A stretch of DNA of 64,000 nucleotides from Marinobacterium iners DSM 11526 (GTDB lineage: Bacteria > Pseudomonadota > Gammaproteobacteria > Pseudomonadales > Balneatricaceae). Location of the stretch: contig NZ_FNRJ01000002.1 of assembly GCF_900107855.1 (NCBI RefSeq), forward strand, positions 256,453-320,452, read 5' to 3'. The position numbers and the translations under genes are program-made. Under the pieces are notes generated by a model. The model was not told where the DNA came from, ran no database searches, and saw nothing but the letters and a program-made list of their open reading frames with translations. How positions within the stretch are numbered: position 1 is the stretch's first letter; every line of letters starts with the position of its first letter. Shown here one piece after another: positions 59,536-64,000 of this stretch.

Positions 59536-61501
59536 AGCCCAGGTTGTCAGCCTGATCGAAGCACGCCAGCCGGTTCACGCCCGGCTGCGCAACGCCGGGC
59601 TGACCATACGCATTGATGAGTATGTGCCGCTGGTATGCACCGTTTTACATGCGGGCACCAGCCTGCGGCCTGAAATTTCCTCGCGGCTGGCCATCAGCGA
59701 AGAGCAGCGGCAGCGTTTCGAGACGACCGGTACGGAGCAGCTCGCCGCCCTGCTGCCGATCACGCTGATTGTTGAAGAATCTCGCCTGGGCTGCGACCTG
59801 AATTTTCCGCTGTCGCAATGCCTGCGCAGGCGCATCGACGGCCGCAGCCTGTGGCAGCGCCCTCCCACCAAGCAGATGCAACAGCGGGCTCATCGTCAGC
59901 ACCAACGCTTCTACCATCTGCTGGATGCACTGTTGGATGCACTGGAAGAGGACCATGGCCACTGCCTGCTGATCGACCTTCACAGCCACCCACGAGAGCC
60001 AGGTACCGAAAGCGGGATTTTTCACGTCATCGCCAGTCAGGTACGTTTGCCGGAAGGTGAAACGGTGGTCAATGGTCTGCTCAAGCAGCTTGACCAGATC
60101 AGCCTTCCCAACCAGAGCGTCAGTGTATCGACCGGTGAACCGATACATCAGGGAGAGTACCTGGGTGCTCATGTGAACACCCGTCATGAACAGACCCTGA
60201 CCATCCCCTTACAGATCGACCCGGTATTCCGCGACAGCAGCGGCGCCCTGTATCCACTGGTGGTGGATGCACTTTGCACCGGGCTGCATCACAGCCTGTA
60301 CGAGACCGCCGCCATTCTGGCCCGGCAAAGGTCGGGCCAACGGATTCGCGGCCATGACCTGATGCCCAGCGAACTACCTGGTGAAGTGCTGCGCGTCGAC
60401 CGCGCACTTAAAAAGCTGGCCAAGGGGTTGGAGACTCTGTTGTACATCAACCCTATCAATATTGCCCGGGAAGAGCGGCTGTTCATGCGCAACCGTGGTC
60501 GCTATCAACCGCAGTTCCGCTATCGTCAGTTGCGCATTGACCCTTATGTACACCGCGAGAAGCTGTACCGCCTACCGGTTGACCGCATCCGCGACCCTGC
60601 CCTGCGCCAGCTCTACCGTGAGGTGATCGATGCACTGGCCGAGCGGATCGACCTGCTGGTCAGCATCGGCAGTGACCGCTTCCTGTATAATTCACTGCGT
60701 TATTACGGTGAACCTACCTCTGAAGATCTGGCGAATGCCCGTTTCCTGCTGCATGCCCCCGAACGGCCTGAAGAGCATAATGGCGTACGTTACAGTGCCG
60801 AAGAGATGATCCCGTTCTTCGAACAGAAAGCGCAGCAATGGGGGCTGGAGTGCAAGGTAGAGCTGTCGGATCGACTGCTGGCACAGGCGATGGTGAATAA
60901 CGGCCGCAAGGCACTGCTGGTGAAACGCAGCGCCCGTGCCAGCGAGGCTGAGCTGCACGCGCTGGCACATCATGAGCTGGGGGTTCACATGAGCACGTCG
61001 CTCAATGCTGCTGCTCAGCCGCTGAAGGTGTTTACCCTGGGCCTGCCCGGGAATACCCATGCGCAGGAAGGACTGGCGATTCTGAGCGAGTACCTGTGTG
61101 GCCACCTCACGCTGAAGCGTCTCAAGACACTGGCATTAAGGGTCATCGCGGTTGACCAGATGATCCGCTACAACGACTTCTGCCGCACCTGGCGCACGCT
61201 GGTGGAAGATCACGCCTGCCCAGAGGAAGAGGCATTCAAGATCACTGCACGGGTACACCGTGGAGGCGGTTTCACCAAGGATCATCTCTACTTGAGCGGT
61301 TTCAGCCAGGCGTTGAAGCTGTGGCGCGAGGGGGATATCAAGGGGCTGTATATCGGCAAGACCGGCTTCAGCTACCTGCCACTGATCAACGAACTGCTGG
61401 CTCGCGGTCTTGTAGAGCCTCCGACCTACCTGCCCGACAGTCTGGTCAACCCACAAAATTGCAGCCCCGAGATCACCTACCTGGTGAACTGTATCCGCTG
61501 A
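59519..61501 (+). CDS. N-formylglutamate-amidohydrolase-like domain fused to QEGLA/DUF1704 (MATCAP-type) metallopeptidase
   Basis: A 660-residue protein with two hydrolase domains. Residues ~20-250 resemble N-formylglutamate amidohydrolase: CTVLHAGTSLRPEIS, VEESRLGCDLNFP and LLIDLHSHPRE (Asp153-His157). Residues ~275-655 are the QEGLA family (annotated as flavohemoglobin expression-modulating protein; DUF1704). The zinc site reads His485-Glu486-Leu-Gly-Val-His490, like the HExGxH motif of the tubulin tyrosine carboxypeptidase MATCAP, and HAQEGLAILSEYL (Gln516-Ala520) should give the third ligand. No signal peptide is seen, so it is cytosolic. It overlaps the GshB-like gene by 17 bases. Removal of residues added by the two ligases is a reasonable guess, not shown. 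Confidence 0.83.
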   Translation: MQTLSEAQVVSLIEARQPVHARLRNAGLTIRIDEYVPLVCTVLHAGTSLRPEISSRLAISEEQRQRFETTGTEQLAALLPITLIVEESRLGCDLNFPLSQCLRRRIDGRSLWQRPPTKQMQQRAHRQHQRFYHLLDALLDALEEDHGHCLLIDLHSHPREPGTESGIFHVIASQVRLPEGETVVNGLLKQLDQISLPNQSVSVSTGEPIHQGEYLGAHVNTRHEQTLTIPLQIDPVFRDSSGALYPLVVDALCTGLHHSLYETAAILARQRSGQRIRGHDLMPSELPGEVLRVDRALKKLAKGLETLLYINPINIAREERLFMRNRGRYQPQFRYRQLRIDPYVHREKLYRLPVDRIRDPALRQLYREVIDALAERIDLLVSIGSDRFLYNSLRYYGEPTSEDLANARFLLHAPERPEEHNGVRYSAEEMIPFFEQKAQQWGLECKVELSDRLLAQAMVNNGRKALLVKRSARASEAELHALAHHELGVHMSTSLNAAAQPLKVFTLGLPGNTHAQEGLAILSEYLCGHLTLKRLKTLALRVIAVDQMIRYNDFCRTWRTLVEDHACPEEEAFKITARVHRGGGFTKDHLYLSGFSQALKLWREGDIKGLYIGKTGFSYLPLINELLARGLVEPPTYLPDSLVNPQNCSPEITYLVNCIR

Positions 61502-61519
61502 ATTGCTACATCCGGTCGT

Positions 61520-62359
61520 TCAGTATTCCAGCTGTTCCCGTGCCTCACTCCAAAGAGAGAGGCGCGGGCACTGATCCAGCAGCACCCCATCGCGAAACAT
61601 CATCACCTCTCCTTCAGGCAATGGCTGCCAGCTACGTCCATCCAAAGGCACGCTTGCCAGCATTACGCCGGGGTTGTTACGCAGCGGTTCAATCTCGATA
61701 CCGTCTATATGGGCGTTACCACTTTCGTCACACTCCAGCAGATGCAGTCCTGGCGCCGAAACAGTGCCATCTGCCTGACGCCTGCGGTCACTGTGGGCAA
61801 ACAACAGCTCTCCGTCTGAGTAGAGAAAGTTGGCCGTACCGAGCTGGCGCATGCGTGCCGCAAAATCGGCCACCACCGCCAGTCGTACTTCCGGATCGGG
61901 ACGCCCATCCTGCCAAACGGCACTGATGCGATTCATCAGTACACAGAAGGCACGTTCGGAGTCGGTTTCACCCACGGGACGGTAACCACCAGTGGGAAAA
62001 CGCTTGGGGTTATGTATGAACTGGTTGAGATCACCATTATGTGCAAACAGGTGCATGCGTCCTGAGGCTTCTCGCTGAAACGGCTGGGTATTGCGCAGTG
62101 CCAGTTCGCCCTGAGTGGCATGCCGTATATGGCCGACAAACAGACTTGAAGGTCGATGACGCTCCCGCAGCCAGTGCGCCGTCTCACTGTGAGCACAAGC
62201 GGCCGCTTCACGAATCAGCTGGACATCTGCTCCCTCATACCAGGCAAAACCCCAGCCATCGCCATGAGGACCTTCCAGCCCACCATGACGAGCAAAGCGT
62301 TCCAGTGAAAGTGACAAATGCACAGGTTCAGCCGTTGAGATCGCCAGCAGCTCACACAT
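61520..62359 (-). CDS. Class II glutamine amidotransferase (YafJ type), copy 2
   Basis: A 279-residue paralogue of the protein at 38317-39105. Cys2 (MCELLAIS) is the nucleophile; GPHGDGWGFAWYEGA, LFVGHIRHATQGELALRN, FAHNGDLNQFI and GETDSERAFCVLMNRI hold the remaining glutaminase residues. No synthetase domain is attached. It begins three bases after the MFS gene stop on the same strand, so the two form a small operon converging on the FGase-MATCAP gene with an 18-base gap. Function of this family is unsettled. Confidence 0.9.
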   Translation of the reverse strand: MCELLAISTAEPVHLSLSLERFARHGGLEGPHGDGWGFAWYEGADVQLIREAAACAHSETAHWLRERHRPSSLFVGHIRHATQGELALRNTQPFQREASGRMHLFAHNGDLNQFIHNPKRFPTGGYRPVGETDSERAFCVLMNRISAVWQDGRPDPEVRLAVVADFAARMRQLGTANFLYSDGELLFAHSDRRRQADGTVSAPGLHLLECDESGNAHIDGIEIEPLRNNPGVMLASVPLDGRSWQPLPEGEVMMFRDGVLLDQCPRLSLWSEAREQLEY

Positions 62360-62362
62360 GAT

Positions 62363-63550
62363 TCAGGATACTCCAGCTGGTTGCGGAACTTCCTGCTGTC
62401 GACGCAAGGGCTCCAGCAACAGGATTGCCAACAGGGTAAAACCCACTACCGGGATCATCAATGCGTTCATCGCCTGCCAACCCAGGCTGGACTCCAGCCA
62501 GCCAGCTGCCAGCGCCGAAAAGGTGACCGTCCCGAATACCAGAAATTCATTGGCGGCCTGAGTCCGCGCCTTCTCAGCCGGCCGATAGGCCTTGGTCAGG
62601 AAGGAGGTTGCGCAGATGAACATCCAGTTCCAGCCCAGACCCAGCAGGAACAGCGCGCTCCAGAAGTGCCACTCGCTGACACCGTGCAGGTTGATGCCAA
62701 TACACACCAGCATGATGATCGCACCACAGAGCATAAGGCGCACTTCGCCAAAACGACGAATAAGCTGGCCAGTAAAGAAGGATGGCAGGTACATTCCCAA
62801 CACATGCCACTCAATGACGTTGGCTGCACTGGAAAAGGCATAGCCACAACGATCCATCGCCAGCGGAGTTGCTGTCATCAGCAGGTTCATAACCGCATAA
62901 CTTGTCATGCCCACAATCACCGCCAGCAAAAACCTTGGCTGCAGCAGGATTTGCCGCAACGGTCTTACTTCGCCATTCGTCCCCTGCTGCATCGGCGGAA
63001 TTCGAATTTGCGTCAGCAGTACAAGTGCCAGCAGATACAGTCCGGCGAGTACGGCAAAGGCGCCACTGAAATCGGCACCAATCTCGAAGTCACGGCTGTA
63101 AACGGCAATATTGGGCCCCAGAATGGCCGCAACCACCCCACCCACCATTACCATGGAAATGGCACGACTTTCATAGCCCTTGTTGCACACTTCAACGGCG
63201 GCAAAGCGATACAACATGCCGAAGCCGATGCCCACCCCAAGGAGGGCGGTACCCGTACAGAACAGCACAAATGAACGCTGTTGCAGCGCCAACAGGCAGA
63301 GCAAAGCACCGCTGAAGCCTATCAGGTTGCCCAGAAAGAAGCCGTTGCGCCGCCCGATACGCTGCATGATCAGCGAAGCGGGAATGGTCGCCAGCATCAG
63401 ACCTATGAACTGAAACGCCACTGGCAGCGTAATCCACTCACTGGCCGGTGCGAGCTGCAGACCGATCAGGGCGTTGACCGATACCAGCAATACATTGCCG
63501 GTGTTCAACAATGCCTGACAGAGTGCCAATAACCAGACATGGCGATTCAT
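62363..63550 (-). CDS. MFS transporter
   Basis: A 395-residue inner-membrane protein with about 12 helices. The loop 2-3 signature is IMQRIGRRNGFFLGN, close to the MFS GxxxDxxGRR pattern, and helix 5 has ISMVMVGGVVAAILGPNIAV. Loop 8-9 is FFTGQLIRRFGEVRLML. No subfamily substrate can be assigned; the long helices resemble multidrug or metabolite exporters. It is upstream of the second amidotransferase gene in the same operon. Confidence 0.88.
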   Translation of the reverse strand: MNRHVWLLALCQALLNTGNVLLVSVNALIGLQLAPASEWITLPVAFQFIGLMLATIPASLIMQRIGRRNGFFLGNLIGFSGALLCLLALQQRSFVLFCTGTALLGVGIGFGMLYRFAAVEVCNKGYESRAISMVMVGGVVAAILGPNIAVYSRDFEIGADFSGAFAVLAGLYLLALVLLTQIRIPPMQQGTNGEVRPLRQILLQPRFLLAVIVGMTSYAVMNLLMTATPLAMDRCGYAFSSAANVIEWHVLGMYLPSFFTGQLIRRFGEVRLMLCGAIIMLVCIGINLHGVSEWHFWSALFLLGLGWNWMFICATSFLTKAYRPAEKARTQAANEFLVFGTVTFSALAAGWLESSLGWQAMNALMIPVVGFTLLAILLLEPLRRQQEVPQPAGVS

Positions 63551-63789
63551 ATACTTATTCCATCCAAGACCAAAGCCAGCTATTTAACGGCGATATCTCC
63601 CCTTGATGCAAGCCGTAGCGGATCCCTGAGCCAAACCGGGGCAAAAAAATACGGAAAAGGCGGCACTAATGTTGATAATCTGAGACACTAAACACAGGCA
63701 GTTCCCCCTGTATACTGTAGATAAAAGCTGAACATCAGACTCACGACCGGGGTCTGGGACTGATTCAAGTCAGAATGGATTGAACTGAT

Positions 63790-64000
63790 ATGAACCTCGA
63801 TGAACTTCTGGTACTGGTAATTGAGCCCTCACGACTTCAACGGCATATCATCATCGACATGCTCAAAGACGTCGGGCTACGTGAGATTGAGCCATTTGAA
63901 GAGGCCGGTCCCGCGCTTGAGCGGATGCAACATGTAGTGCCGGATATCGTTGTCTCTTCCATGCACCTGCCGGACATGACCGGCACTGAGCTGGTAACCC
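63790..64000 (+). CDS. Response regulator with degenerate receiver domain (3' end outside window)
   Basis: The first 70 codons of a longer gene, from ATG 63790; the frame is open to the window edge. MNLDELLVLVIEPSRLQRHI matches the start of a receiver domain, but the acidic pair of strand 1 reads Glu-Pro. The strand-3 phosphoacceptor position in PDIVVSSMHLPDMTGTELV is Ser instead of Asp. The fold is otherwise well kept. It probably cannot be phosphorylated in the usual way. A TATACT box lies at 63711-63716 without a good -35. The output domain is not visible. Confidence 0.8.
   Translation, partial: MNLDELLVLVIEPSRLQRHIIIDMLKDVGLREIEPFEEAGPALERMQHVVPDIVVSSMHLPDMTGTELVT

Noticed and set aside
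61321-61926. Plus-strand 201-codon open frame
   Set aside because: It overlaps the end of the FGase-MATCAP gene in another frame and the amidotransferase on the other strand, both strongly supported.
1-64000. CRISPR arrays, insertion sequences, prophage or integrative elements
   Set aside because: No regularly spaced repeats, transposase, integrase or terminal inverted repeats were seen, and gene content is uniformly chromosomal. The tRNA array has no attachment-site duplication beside it.

Overview
The window looks like an ordinary chromosomal stretch of a moderately GC-rich gammaproteobacterium. It is probably a marine, obligately respiratory Oceanospirillales-type organism such as Marinobacterium; this is inferred from gene content only. 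Pointers are a malate:quinone oxidoreductase, a BCCT osmolyte transporter, phenylacetate epoxidase genes, an OprD-family porin plus a general porin, PTS-Ntr enzyme I, several c-di-GMP genes and an HsbR/HsbA-like switch. I see no insertion sequence, prophage, integrase or CRISPR array. The density is high: about 56 protein genes, one EAL-domain pseudogene and three tRNAs.

Region by region. 1-3.9 kb: 3' end of a class I aminotransferase, a diguanylate cyclase, and a TetR regulator overlapping a TolC-family outer-membrane gene. 3.9-7.2 kb (minus): apbC, a terminator, then dcd with two unrecognised acidic proteins. 7.3-12.5 kb: a three-domain Aas-type lysophospholipid repair protein, divergent from a BCCT transporter. 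12.5-12.9 kb: a broken EAL gene. 13-21.2 kb: a periplasmic cyclophilin, paaABCDE, a metallophosphatase and iorAB. IorAB can make aryl-acetyl-CoA from aryl-pyruvate, and PaaABCDE would epoxidise phenylacetyl-CoA, so the two may act in series. 21.2-23.1 kb: a tRNA Ala-Glu-Ala array behind gltX. 23.1-31.2 kb: phosphoethanolamine-transferase-like gene with dgkA, an OprD porin, dusA, tal, an anti-anti-sigma/PP2C pair and mlaA. 31.4-40.5 kb: a porin and a tight five-gene minus-strand operon (M23 peptidase, bactofilin, class II amidotransferase, acyl-CoA ligase, hrpA). 40.6-48.3 kb: a PutA-derived protein that has lost catalytic residues, ppnN, a PIN-PhoH protein, mqo and yidD. 48.3-57.3 kb: an SLC5-STAC membrane protein without a kinase, mscS, an SH3 membrane protein, a CBS-PAS-GGDEF-EAL protein and ptsP.

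57.3-63.6 kb is the most unusual part. It holds a RimK-type ATP-grasp ligase, a divergent GshB-like ATP-grasp ligase overlapping a gene that fuses an N-formylglutamate-amidohydrolase-like domain to a QEGLA/DUF1704 (MATCAP-type) metallopeptidase, and then a second class II glutamine amidotransferase with an MFS transporter. This reads as a possible amino-acid add-and-remove system acting on an unknown peptide or protein. The window ends in a response regulator whose receiver lacks the usual phosphoacceptor Asp.

Regulatory DNA worth noting: two perfect 20-bp palindromes (25275-25294 and 54863-54882), a related near-palindrome (58383-58402), a PaaX-like operator upstream of paaA, a strong promoter for the tRNA array, and a structured leader upstream of mqo.
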